From an uncultured Clostridiaceae bacterium (lineage in GTDB: Bacteria > Bacillota > Clostridia > TANB77 > CAG-508): a DNA stretch of 64,000 nt. The stretch lies in contig CATLFA010000004.1 of NCBI GenBank assembly GCA_949927585.1, forward strand, positions 1 through 64,000, in the 5' to 3' direction. Shown one piece after another: positions 20,818 through 31,636 of this stretch; within the stretch, counting starts at the first letter, position 1, and the number at the start of each line of letters is the position of its first letter. Position numbers and translations under genes: made by a program. A model generated the notes under the pieces. It made no database searches, was not told the DNA's origin, and saw only the letters and a list, made by a program, of their open reading frames with translations.

Positions 20818-23648
20818 CTAGTTTAGGTATTTCTTTAAGAATTTTCCAGTGTAGCTTTGCTCATTTCTTACTATTTGTTCTGGTGAGCCTACTGCTATTA
20901 TTTGTCCGCCTTTGTCACCGCCTTCTGGGCCTAGGTCTATTATATAGTCGGCGGTTTTTATTAGGTCTAAGTTGTGTTCTATTACTATTATGCTGTTTCC
21001 GGTGTCTACTAGCCTTTGCAATATGTCTACTAGTTTGTGAACGTCTGCTATGTGAAGTCCAGTTGTTGGCTCATCTAAGATATATAGTGTTTTTCCAGTT
21101 GCTTTTTTTGATAGTTCAGTTGCTAATTTTACACGTTGTGCTTCTCCACCAGATAATGTTGTTGATGGTTGCCCTAGTTTGATATAGCCTAAACCTACAT
21201 CATATAGTGTTTGTATTTTATTTTTTATTTTTGGTAGGTTTTTGAAGAATTCTAGTGCTTCTTCTACTGTCATATCTAGTACGTCTGATATTGTTTTTCC
21301 TTTATATTTTACTTCTAAGGTTTCTTTGTTATATCTTTTTCCATGGCATACTTCACATGGCACATATACATCTGATAAGAAGTGCATTTCTATTTTTAAT
21401 ATACCATCTCCGTTACAAGCTTCACACCTTCCACCTGCTACGTTAAAGCTGAATCTTCCTTTGTCATATCCACGCATCTTTGCTTCATTTGTTCCTGCAA
21501 ATAAGTCTCTTATAAAGTCAAACACTCCTGTATATGTTGCTGGGTTTGAACGTGGTGTTCTTCCTATTGGTGATTGGTCTATGTTTATTATTTTGTCTAT
21601 GTTTTCTAGTCCTTTTACTTCTTTACATTTTCCTGGTTTTTCATTTGAACCGTTTAAATCTCTTGCTACTGTTTTATATAGTATTTCATTTACTAGTGTG
21701 CTTTTTCCTGAGCCTGAAACACCTGTTACACATACAAATTGACCTAATGGGAATTTTACATTTACATTTTTTAGGTTGTTTTGATTAGCTCCCTTTACTT
21801 CTATTGCTTTACCATTTGATTTTCTTCTTTTTGAAGGAACTTTTATTTGCTTTCTTCCACTTAGGTAGTCTCCCGTGACTGAGCCCTCTACTTTTTTAAT
21901 TTCTTCAGCAGTTCCGCTGAGCCATTACTTTTCCTCCATGTACTCCTGCACCTGGTCCTATATCTATTATTTGGTCTGCAGCATACATTGTGTCTTCATC
22001 GTGTTCTACTACTAGTACTGTATTTCCTAAATCTCTTAATTTTTTTAGTGTTGCTATTAGTTTGTCATTATCTCTTTGGTGAAGACCTATACTTGGTTCA
22101 TCTAGTATATATAGTACTCCTGTTAGGCCAGAACCTATTTGTGTTGCTAAACGTATACGCTGTGCTTCCCCTCCTGATAAACTTCCTGCATTTCTTGATA
22201 GTGTTAAATATTCTAGCCCTACATCCATTAAAAATTGAAGCCTTTTGTTTAGTTCTTTTAAAATTTGGTCTGCTATCATTGCATCTTTTTTGGTTAAAGT
22301 TAAAGAATTTAGGTAATATTTTATTTTATCTATTGACATGTCTGTTAGTTCATTTATGTTTTTATCTCCCACTTTTACTGATAAGCTATTTTTACTTAAA
22401 CGTGCTCCACTACATGTAGGGCAGTCGCTTTCGCTCATGTACATTTCGTAAAAATCTCTCATTCCTTGTGATTTTGTTTCACTATGACGTCTTTCTAAGG
22501 TTGGTATTACTCCTTCAAAAGGCTGTGAAAACTTTCTTGTTCCTGCAAACGAAGTATATTCGAAATCTATTACTTCATCTCCTGTACCATAAAGAATTTT
22601 TTCCATAAAATCTCGTGATAATTTTTTTATTGGTACATCTTTTATTTTTACTCCATAGTGTTTAGCTATACTTTCAAAATACATTTTTGCCATAGTATCA
22701 CCTTTTTTCATAGTGCTTGAACCAAATGCTTTTACTCCATCGTATAAAGTTTTGTTTTTGTCTGGTATAATTAGTTCTTCGTCCATTTTCATTAAAAAAC
22801 CTATTCCACTACAACTTGGGCATGCTCCATATGGGTTATTAAATGAGAACATTCTTGGTGTTAATTCTCCTATGCTTATTCCACAGTCTGGGCAGGCATA
22901 GTTTCCACTATATAATGTTTCTGTTTTGTTTGTAGCATCTTCTATTAAAACTAATTTTTCTGCATATTTAAAAGCCATTTCTATGTCTTCTGCTAGTCTA
23001 CTTCTAATGTCTTCTTTTACAACTAGTCTATCTATTATTAGTTCTATGTTGTGTTTTTTCTTTCTATCTAAAGTTAAATCATCTGAAAGCTCTACTGTTT
23101 CACCATCTACCCTAGCACGTACAAAACCTTCTTTTTGATAGCTCTCTAATTGTTTTACAAATTCGCCTTTTCTTCCTCTTACTATTGGTGCTAATACTTG
23201 AAGTTTTGTTCCTTCTTCTAGTTGCATAACCATATCTACTATTTGGTCTACTGTTTGTTTTTGTATTTTTTTACCACAGTGTGGGCAATATGGTACACCT
23301 ATTCTTGCATATAGTAAACGGATGTAGTCATATATTTCTGTTACTGTTCCTACTGTAGAACGTGGGTTTTTTGAAGTTGTTTTTTGGTCTATTGATATTG
23401 CTGGTGAAAGCCCTACTATTGATTCAACTTCTGGTTTTTCCATTATACCTAAAAATTGCCTTGCATAGCTTGATAAGCTTTCTACATATCTTCTTTGGCC
23501 TTCTGCATATAGTGTGTCAAAGGCAAGTGAAGATTTACCGTGAGCCTGATAAGCCCGTTATTACTACTAGTTTGTCACGTGGTATTTCTATATTTATATC
23601 TTTTAAGTTATGTTCTTTTGCACCTTTTATTATTATTTTATCGTTCAT
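20818..23648 (-). CDS. uvrA: excinuclease ABC subunit A, two +1 shifts at CGG 23538-23540 and 21914-21916
   Basis: ATG 23648: [59 protein letters not shown]...; second site [29 protein letters not shown]...; no other lesions. Confidence 0.95.
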
Positions 23649-23767
23649 TTTTTCCTCCCTTAGTTCCCATTGGGGACGTTTCCTTTTGGGGTATCTGTCC
23701 CTTTTGGGAATATTATACTATATTGTTTTATAAAAAACAAGAGTTTGGTAATTATTTCCTATAAAAC

Positions 23768-23806
23768 AAAAAGTCAACTTTAAGTAAAGTTGACTTTTTG
23801 TTTTGT
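23768..23806. terminator. hairpin terminator
   Basis: aaaaagtcaactttaagtaaagttgactttttg. Confidence 0.7.
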
Positions 23807-24066
23807 TTATTTACTATTATTTAATTCTTCATTGAGTGATATTAATTCCTTCATCGTTACATATTGTCTTTCTAGAACTTTTTTAGTGAAATTTATTGTT
23901 GTAGTTCTAGAAACCACTATATCTCCTATTTTGTTATTAGAAGCGGATGTCTTTTATATTTAGCATTATTTATTAAAATCTATTGCATTTTATGTAAATA
24001 TTTGTTATAATTTGGGTATTGTAACGTATAAATAATTTTTCTAATAATTATAAGGAGGATTAATTT

Positions 24067-24657
24067 ATGATGAAATTACGGAAATGGAGTTCTTTAAACA
24101 AGGCTGAGAAACTTGGAAGGAAAAATGCACTTAAGTCTACACTTATACTTGCTATTCCTCTATTCTTTTTAATATTACTTCTTGTACTATATACTTCATC
24201 AATACTTCATCTAAGTTTTATTAATGCTATCACACATTTACTATCATATAAGGCACCATTAACTTTAATTCTTTTTTTACTTTTTCAGTTTGGTTGCCCA
24301 ATTTTCTATTATTTTACAATAAGGAATGATGCTGTAAATTCTGCATATGATAAAGGAATAAAGGATTGCAGTAAAAAACTTGCTGAAAAAATTTTAGTTC
24401 GTGGCGAGCCTACTAAAGTAAAGCTTCTTAAAACACGAGATGGGTATTACTCAGACTTTATTTTAAATGACTTAAATGGCAGAGTTGATTATTATGCTGT
24501 TTTAGAAGTAAATCGTAATATTATTGTAATTTATCCAAAATTTTCGGATGAAAAGGAAGAAGATTTCTTTGATGATATTAGTAATGAAACAAGAAATCCC
24601 TTTGATTTCATTGAAATGGAGGAATTTAGTTCTTTTTGTGAAATAGTCGATAATTAA
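24067..24657 (+). CDS. accessory membrane protein, CGG at codon 5
   Basis: 196 aa, SD aaggagg, two TM segments. Confidence 0.6.
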   Translation: MMKLRKWSSLNKAEKLGRKNALKSTLILAIPLFFLILLLVLYTSSILHLSFINAITHLLSYKAPLTLILFLLFQFGCPIFYYFTIRNDAVNSAYDKGIKDCSKKLAEKILVRGEPTKVKLLKTRDGYYSDFILNDLNGRVDYYAVLEVNRNIIVIYPKFSDEKEEDFFDDISNETRNPFDFIEMEEFSSFCEIVDN

Positions 24658-24678
24658 AAACTTAAGGAGGTAAACTTT

Positions 24679-24972
24679 ATGACAAATTACACAGATTATT
24701 TGAAAAAAAGAATGGAAACTGAAGCAGAATGGGGATTATTTTGCTGTTATGAAGAAATTACATAAAAAAAAGCTCGGCAACTTCGGAAATGTGGTTTCGA
24801 AGTAACAGATTCAAAAGATTCAAATAAATCTCCCAGAAGACACAGAATAGCTTGGAAGGATGCAGTAGTTCAGTGTGCAGATGTTCATGCTTTAAATCCT
24901 GCAAGTTATGCTTATACTTGGCCTCAGAAGCTGTGGATTATTGCAATGCAGAATAGGAAGTTGTTAGATTAA
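24679..24972 (+). CDS. small accessory protein with an in-frame TAA (24763-24765) and two in-frame CGG codons
   Basis: SD aaggagg; MTNYTDYLKKRMETEAEWGLFCCYEEIT*KKARQLRKCGFEVTDSKDSNKSPRRHRIAWKDAVVQCADVHALNPASYAYTWPQKLWIIAMQNRKLLD*. Confidence 0.5.
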
Positions 24973-25003
24973 TTCAGAGTATAATACAAAAAAATTCAAC
25001 CTT

Positions 25004-25536
25004 TTATTTGGTTGAATTTTTTTGTATTATCTCTCCTGGAATTCCTACTACTGTTGAATTTTCTGGTATATCTTTTAATACTACTGCGTTTGCTCCTATT
25101 TTTACATTGTTTCCTACCTTTATTGGACCGAAGCACTTTTGCTCCACAACCTACTATTACATTATTTCCTAAATCTGGGTGTCTTTTATTCTTATCTTTT
25201 CCTGTTCCACCTAAAGTTACATTATGATATATTGTACAGTTATTTCCAATTGTCGTTGTTTCTCCTATTACTATTCCCATTCCATGGTCTATAAATAACT
25301 TTCTTCCTATTTTGGCTCCTGGGTGGATTTCTATTCCTGTAAAAAACCTTCCAAGTTGCGAGTTTAACCTTGCTAGAAAGAATAGTTTATGTTTGTATAG
25401 AAAATGTGATATTCTATGAAATACTAATATGTGAAAACCGTGGGTATAAAATTATTACTTCTAATATATTTCTAGAAGCTGGGTCTTTTCTTTTTATATT
25501 TTTAGCATCTTCGTATAATTCCTTTAAAAATTTCAT
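25004..25536 (-). CDS. cysE: serine O-acetyltransferase, two +1 shifts at CGG 25438-25440 and 25128-25130
   Basis: [77 protein letters not shown]...[44 protein letters not shown] after skipping the two Cs. Confidence 0.95.
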
Positions 25537-25615
25537 ATATATCACCTTTATTATTATATGAATTTTTAGTAAAAATGTTATTTATACTTGTAATTAAAAA
25601 TCAAAGAGTTGTAAC

Positions 25616-27569
25616 CTAATTTGGTTGCAACTCTTTGATTTTATCTCGTATTTCTGCAGCTTTTTCAAATTCCATTGCTTGTGCATATTTTAGCATTTCG
25701 TCTGTTAGTTTGTCTATTATTTCTTGCATACTTGCTTCTTCTGATAAGTTGTATTCTTCCTGTGCCTCTTCTATTATGCTTGCTTTTATTGTTTCTCTTA
25801 TTGATTTTTTTATTGTTTGTGGTATTATTCCATGTTCTTCGTTATATTTACATTGTATTGCTCTTCTTCTGTTTGTTTCTGTAATTGCTTTTTCCATACT
25901 TTCTGTTAGTTCATCTGCATACATTATTACTTTTCCTTCAGTGTTTCTTGCAGCACGACCTATAGTTTGTATTAGTGAACGTTCTGAACGTAGGAAACCT
26001 TCTTTGTCTGCATCTAATATTGCTACTAATGAAACTTCTGGAATGTCTAAGCCTTCTCTTAAAAGGTTTATTCCAACTAGTACATCAAATTCACCTAACC
26101 TTAAATCTCTTATTATTTCCATTCTTTCTAAAGCTTTTATGTCTGAGTGCATATATCTCACTTTTATTCCTATTCCTGCTAAGTAACTGCTTAAGTCTTC
26201 TGCCATTTTTTTAGTTAGTGTGGTTACTAGTACTCTATCACCTTGTTCTATTCTTTGCCTTATTTGTTCAATTAGGTCATCTATTTGATTTGCCACTGGT
26301 TTTACTTCTATTATTGGGTCTAATAGTCCTGTTGGACGTATTATTTGTTCTACTACATTTTCCTTTGAATGTTCTTTTTCATAGTCTGCTGGTGTTGCAC
26401 TTACAAATATACATTGATTTACTCTTTGCTCAAATTCTTCAAATTTAAGTGGTCTATTGTCAAAGGCTGATGGAAGTCTGAAACCATATTGTACTAATGA
26501 TTCTTTTCTTGCTCTATCTCCATTATACATTGCTCTTACTTGTGGAACTGTAGCATGTGATTCATCTATTAGTAGTAGAAAGTCTTTTGGAAAATAGTCA
26601 AATAATGTAAATGGCGGACTTCCTTCTTCTCTTCCACTTATATGTCTTGAATAGTTTTCTATTCCTTGGCAGAAACCTGTTTCTTTCATCATTTCTATAT
26701 CAAAGTTTGTTCTTTCTTCTATTCTTTGAGCCTCTATTAATTTACCAATTGACTTAAAATATTCTACTCTTTCTTCCTTTTCTTTATCAATAGTTGCAAT
26801 TGCTCTTTCCATTTTTTCGCTGGTTGTTACATAGTGTGAGTTTGGAAATATTATAACATGATTTCTTGTAGCCTCTGCTTTACCTGTTAATGGATTTATT
26901 TCCGATATTTTTTCTATTTCATCTCCCCAAAACTCTACACGTATTGCTGTTTCTGACTCATCTGATGGGTATATTTCTACTATGTCACCTTTTGCTCTAA
27001 ATGTTCCTCTTTTGAAGTCTAATTCATTTCTTGTATATTGCATATTTATTAGTTTTTTAAGCATTTTGTTTCTTTCAACCTGCATTCCTTGTCTTAAAGA
27101 AACTGCCATATTTTCATAATCAATAGGGTCACCTAAACCATATATACATGAAACAGATGCAACTATTATTGTATCCCTTGTTTCAAACAAAGATGCTGTT
27201 GCACTATGGCGAAGCTTGTCTATTTCATCATTTACTGAAGAATCCTTTTCTATATATGTGTCTGATTGTGGAATATAGGCTTCGGGTTGGTAGTAATCAT
27301 AATAGCTTACGAAGTATTCAACGTTATTCTCTGGAAAGAACTCTTTGAATTCTGAATATAGTTGCCCTGCTAATGTCTTATTATGTGCTAAAACGAGTGT
27401 TGGCTTCTGCACTTTTTGAATAATATTTGCCATTGTGAAAGTTTTTCCGTGAGCCTGTAACACCAAGAAGAGTCTGGAATTTCTTGCCTTCTTCTATTCC
27501 TTTTGATAGATATTCTATTGCCTGTGGTTGGTCACCTGTTGGTTTATATTCTGAATGTAATTTAAACAT
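25616..27569 (-). CDS. uvrB: excinuclease ABC subunit B, +1 shift at CGG 27447-27449
   Basis: [79 protein letters not shown] after skipping C. Confidence 0.97.
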
Positions 27570-27784
27570 CTTATCTCCTTTTAATTTATACTTTATCAAT
27601 TTTAACTATTTCTAGATATTTTATTATAGGTACAATTTTTTCTTATTAATAGCATATGTTTTGTTTCCCATGTCTAGCAGTTATTAAATTTTTCTTTAGA
27701 CTGAATTTTCATTTAATTGTTCTTTAAAATACAACACATTTTAAATAAATATTCTAAATTTTATTTTATCTTGTATACATATAT

Positions 27785-29563
27785 TTATTTTAGTCTTAAG
27801 TAACCTAATTCGTCCCAATAATTATATGCTAAGTTTAATTTAAACACTACTTTTGGCTTAGCTCCAGCTCTATTTTTGTCTACTACACATGCATAATATC
27901 TTACATCTGGATCTTTTGAAACTTCTAGGTCATAAAATTTTGTATCTACCTCATTTAATGAATATTCATATTTGTGTAAATCTTCATTATGGATTTGTTT
28001 TATTAAGCATAATATATCTAATACTTCTTTTACTGTTCTACTTACTGCTAAGTCATTAACATTTACATTTATTGGTAATGTTTCAGATTCTGCAAGCTGT
28101 ATTGATGAAGCTATAAAAATATTTAAGTCTTGTGCTAAATTTGAAAGAATAGTTGCTGTTCTTTTTATTTCTTCTCCATTACCTATATTTTCTGTATCTG
28201 TTTTTAATGTATCATAAAATACATATTCTATTTGCTCTTTATAATAATAATTTAAAATTACTTTTTCTAATTCATCATTTGTATGATTTGTTAAGTTTAC
28301 AAAATATATTGAATTTCTTACTTGCTCTTCAAGCCAGTTTGTTGCTTCTATTGTACTATTAAATTCACTAGAGACTTTTTCTAATCTTTTTGAAAATTCT
28401 CTTTGAGTCTCATGTTCCTCTTTTAATACAAATCCTCCTTCGTCTTTTTCTACATTTGCATTTTTATCTGGTCTAAATTTAAACTCAAGAATTTCTCCTT
28501 CTGTTTTGCATAGTTTTTGATTATGTAATTTTTGAATTTTTTCATTATTAAGTATTGTTGTTATTAAACATAATTTCATTTTTTCTTCAGACATTTCATT
28601 TGAAATTATTAATACCTTTTTATTATGTAATAATGCCAAATTTGCTGCTAAGTTAATTGTAAACCTACTTTTACCAGAGTTAGATGGCATAGCATAAACA
28701 AAAGTTTCACCTTTTCTAATTCCTTTAAACACACTAGTTAATATAGGAAATGGAAGCTCTAAACCTTGTGTTAAATTATTCTCTCCTGAAATTAGAAAGT
28801 TTGTAATATCATCATTTAAAACAGATCTTCTATATTTCTCTGTTGCTGTTATTTGTTCTATTGCACTTTTTGTATCTTCTATTGTCATTTTGTTATATAA
28901 TTCATAATTTACAATATCTGCAATCATTTCTTTTGTTTCTTTTATTGGATTATGCATATAATTTTTTCTAATTTCAAATAATTTTCTTAATTCTATATAT
29001 ACCTTTTCAAAGTTTACTTTTAAACTTCTTCCTTTTTCTTTTAACATTTGTTTTAAATCATATGTGTCTGGACTTTCTTTCGGAAAGTTAAAGCCCTCTT
29101 TTGCTATTTCTGGCGTATATTCTTGTCCATCTATAAAAATTGCACCTTTATATAAGTTTAATATTTTTGCACTTTCAAAATAACAATCTTTTTTCTCTAT
29201 ATAATACATAGATATAGCCTTTGGATTAGCTAATAGTAAACTAATAAACTGTTCTTCTAAGTTTTTATTACTTAGTTTTTTTGGATAAATATTATCTTCT
29301 TTCTCTTCTTTAATTATATTATCAGAAATACTATCTTCAGTTTCTTCCTTCGCTATCTCACCATTTTCTTCTTTTTCTTCTTTTACTTGTTTTTTATATT
29401 CTATTCTTCCCTCTTCTTGTATTCTTTGAAGCTCTTGTACTGCTTCTATATAATTTTCTTCTTTTATTAATCTTCTAACATTTTCAACATCTTCTTTATT
29501 GTCTTTTGTAACTTTTATATTTTTTACTACATTTAGTATTTTATTAATTTTATCTTTATCCAT
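27785..29563 (-). CDS. DnaB-like replicative helicase C-terminal-domain protein
   Basis: GETFVYAMPSNSGKSRFTINLAANLAL; VLIISNEMSEEKM. Confidence 0.75.
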   Translation of the reverse strand: MDKDKINKILNVVKNIKVTKDNKEDVENVRRLIKEENYIEAVQELQRIQEEGRIEYKKQVKEEKEENGEIAKEETEDSISDNIIKEEKEDNIYPKKLSNKNLEEQFISLLLANPKAISMYYIEKKDCYFESAKILNLYKGAIFIDGQEYTPEIAKEGFNFPKESPDTYDLKQMLKEKGRSLKVNFEKVYIELRKLFEIRKNYMHNPIKETKEMIADIVNYELYNKMTIEDTKSAIEQITATEKYRRSVLNDDITNFLISGENNLTQGLELPFPILTSVFKGIRKGETFVYAMPSNSGKSRFTINLAANLALLHNKKVLIISNEMSEEKMKLCLITTILNNEKIQKLHNQKLCKTEGEILEFKFRPDKNANVEKDEGGFVLKEEHETQREFSKRLEKVSSEFNSTIEATNWLEEQVRNSIYFVNLTNHTNDELEKVILNYYYKEQIEYVFYDTLKTDTENIGNGEEIKRTATILSNLAQDLNIFIASSIQLAESETLPINVNVNDLAVSRTVKEVLDILCLIKQIHNEDLHKYEYSLNEVDTKFYDLEVSKDPDVRYYACVVDKNRAGAKPKVVFKLNLAYNYWDELGYLRLK

Positions 29564-29729
29564 GGTTAATCTCCTTTATAATTACTCATAATAAGTATAT
29601 ATATATTGTTTTTCTATTTCAAGTACATTTATATAACATTTATATTACATTTTTACGCAGTTTATATTCCTTGACTTTTTTATTTTTATTGTGTATGATG
29701 ATTACAATAATTTTTAGGAGGTTTTATTT

Positions 29730-30140
29730 ATGTCAAAAATTTTAAAAATAGTTATTTTTTTATTAATAATATTATTATGTGTTTGTACATTTTCGCTTGC
29801 AACAGATATAAATATGAATATTATAGAAGAAAGTAATACTTCTAATGGGAATATATCTACTTATTCTAATAATACAAATTCAAATAATTATAATAATATA
29901 GTAAGTTCTAACGTAATTTCAAATAATAGCAATTATTCTAATATAGTTATTGATGATTCTAGCCTAAATAAAAATTCAAATCCAGAAAGTACATTATCAC
30001 AAACACAAGTTAGTAATATTTCAAAAAATGATATTGACGATGGTTTGGGTTTAACAAACATTTTAAATATTTTACTTATTGTTGTTGGTGTTGTATTAAT
30101 ATTACTTAGTATAGCAATATTAATAAGATTAAATGGATAA
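29730..30140 (+). CDS. secreted/membrane protein, Asn/Ser-rich
   Basis: Signal peptide, NSN-rich middle, C-terminal TM. Confidence 0.5.
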   Translation: MSKILKIVIFLLIILLCVCTFSLATDINMNIIEESNTSNGNISTYSNNTNSNNYNNIVSSNVISNNSNYSNIVIDDSSLNKNSNPESTLSQTQVSNISKNDIDDGLGLTNILNILLIVVGVVLILLSIAILIRLNG

Positions 30141-30225
30141 TTTTTTAAGTAATTTTTTCCCTGTATATTTTATGGTTATTTTTTAAATAATAATAATGAC
30201 TTTAAATTATATAAGGAGGTAAATT

Positions 30226-30681
30226 ATGAAAAAGAAATTTTATACAATTGCATTATTAATAGTTAGTATGCTTATTTTATCTTTTTCTTATACATTTGCT
30301 GCAAATGAACCACAAGCTGTACAAGGTATTAGAAACGTAGTTGGTGGAGCTGAAAATATTGTAGAAGATGCTGGTAAAGGTATAGTAGATGGGGTAAGAA
30401 ATGTTACATCTGGTGGAGAAAATATGATGGAAAATGCAGCTAGAGATGTCCAAAATGGAGCTCAAGATGCTGGAAACCGTATAACAGGTGCTATGACAGA
30501 TGATAATTATGATGCTACAAGAACTACTACAAGAAGTGCTGATGTTAATAATGGTGAAGGAACATTTCTTGGTATTAATGGTACAACTTGGGCATGGCTT
30601 ATAATTGCAGTTGTTGCTGTTGCAATTATTGCTCTTATATGGATGTATGCTAGACAAAATAATAATTCTTATAATGATTAA
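30226..30681 (+). CDS. secreted/membrane protein
   Basis: Signal peptide, repeats VVGGAENIVEDAGKGIVDGVRNVTSGGENM, C-terminal TM. Confidence 0.5.
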   Translation: MKKKFYTIALLIVSMLILSFSYTFAANEPQAVQGIRNVVGGAENIVEDAGKGIVDGVRNVTSGGENMMENAARDVQNGAQDAGNRITGAMTDDNYDATRTTTRSADVNNGEGTFLGINGTTWAWLIIAVVAVAIIALIWMYARQNNNSYND

Positions 30682-30921
30682 ATATAGTTATTGAATATAT
30701 AGGGTAGGTCTTGTGTCTACCCTTATTCATGTAAATTTTTATATTTTTTCTTTTATTATTTTTCTTTTTGTGTTATAATGTTCACATATCGGGTGGACTT
30801 AGAGACCATGCCCATACATTTAAATTGGTTTTTCCTATATAAAAATTAGTTTAGTGATGCGGGTCGCCGAACGCTACGACCCCTACAATATATATATTTA
30901 ATATAAAAGAGAGGTACATAT

Positions 30922-31359
30922 ATGTCTAATTTAATTGCTAAAAATCCTATTGCTAGGCATAATTATAATATTAATGATACTGTTGAGGCTGGTATTGTTT
31001 TGACTGGTACAGAAATAAAATCTATTAGAAGCGGTAAGGTTAATTTAAAAGATAGTTATGCTAGTATTGAAAATGGTGAGGTATATATTCATTCTATGCA
31101 TATTAGCCCATATGAACATGGTAATATTTTTAACAAAGACCCTTTAAGAGATAGAAAATTACTTTTAAATAAAAATGAAATTAGAAAACTAGTTGGTCAA
31201 ATTAAACAAAAAGGCTATACTTTAATTCCTATTAGTTTGTATTTTAAAGGTAGTTTTGTTAAGGTTGAGCTTGGTATTGGAACTGGTAAAAAACTTTATG
31301 ATAAACGTGAAGATTTGAAGAAAAAAGATGCAGAAATGTATATAAAAAGACATATGTAA
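30922..31359 (+). CDS. smpB: SsrA-binding protein
   Basis: [44 protein letters not shown]. Confidence 0.97.
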   Translation: MSNLIAKNPIARHNYNINDTVEAGIVLTGTEIKSIRSGKVNLKDSYASIENGEVYIHSMHISPYEHGNIFNKDPLRDRKLLLNKNEIRKLVGQIKQKGYTLIPISLYFKGSFVKVELGIGTGKKLYDKREDLKKKDAEMYIKRHM

Positions 31360-31410
31360 TAAATGTAATAAAAATACCCCAAAATGACCTGGTCATTTTA
31401 GGGTATTTTT

Positions 31411-31620
31411 CTATTTGTTATAGTTTTGAAAACTCTTTTTTTCTCTAAGGTATGAAAAGCTTTCTACCTTTCCTTTATGCCATTCTTCTACAGGATATTC
31501 TTCAAAAGCTTCGCTAACATCCTTTATTTTTCCTTTTTCTTTTTCTTCAATACATTTATTCTTTTTCAAGTAATTTCGTTGGAGAGCGGGTCGCCGATGG
31601 CTGCGACCCCTACACCCCAC
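31411..31620 (-). CDS. short hypothetical protein whose N-terminus lies in an intergenic repeat
   Basis: KEKGKIKDVSEAFEEYPVEEWHKGKVESFSYL; 5' end overlaps gggtcgccgatggctgcgacccctac repeat. Confidence 0.35.
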   Translation of the reverse strand: MGCRGRSHRRPALQRNYLKKNKCIEEKEKGKIKDVSEAFEEYPVEEWHKGKVESFSYLREKKSFQNYNK

Positions 31621-31636
31621 AAATGCTTTTTGTTAA

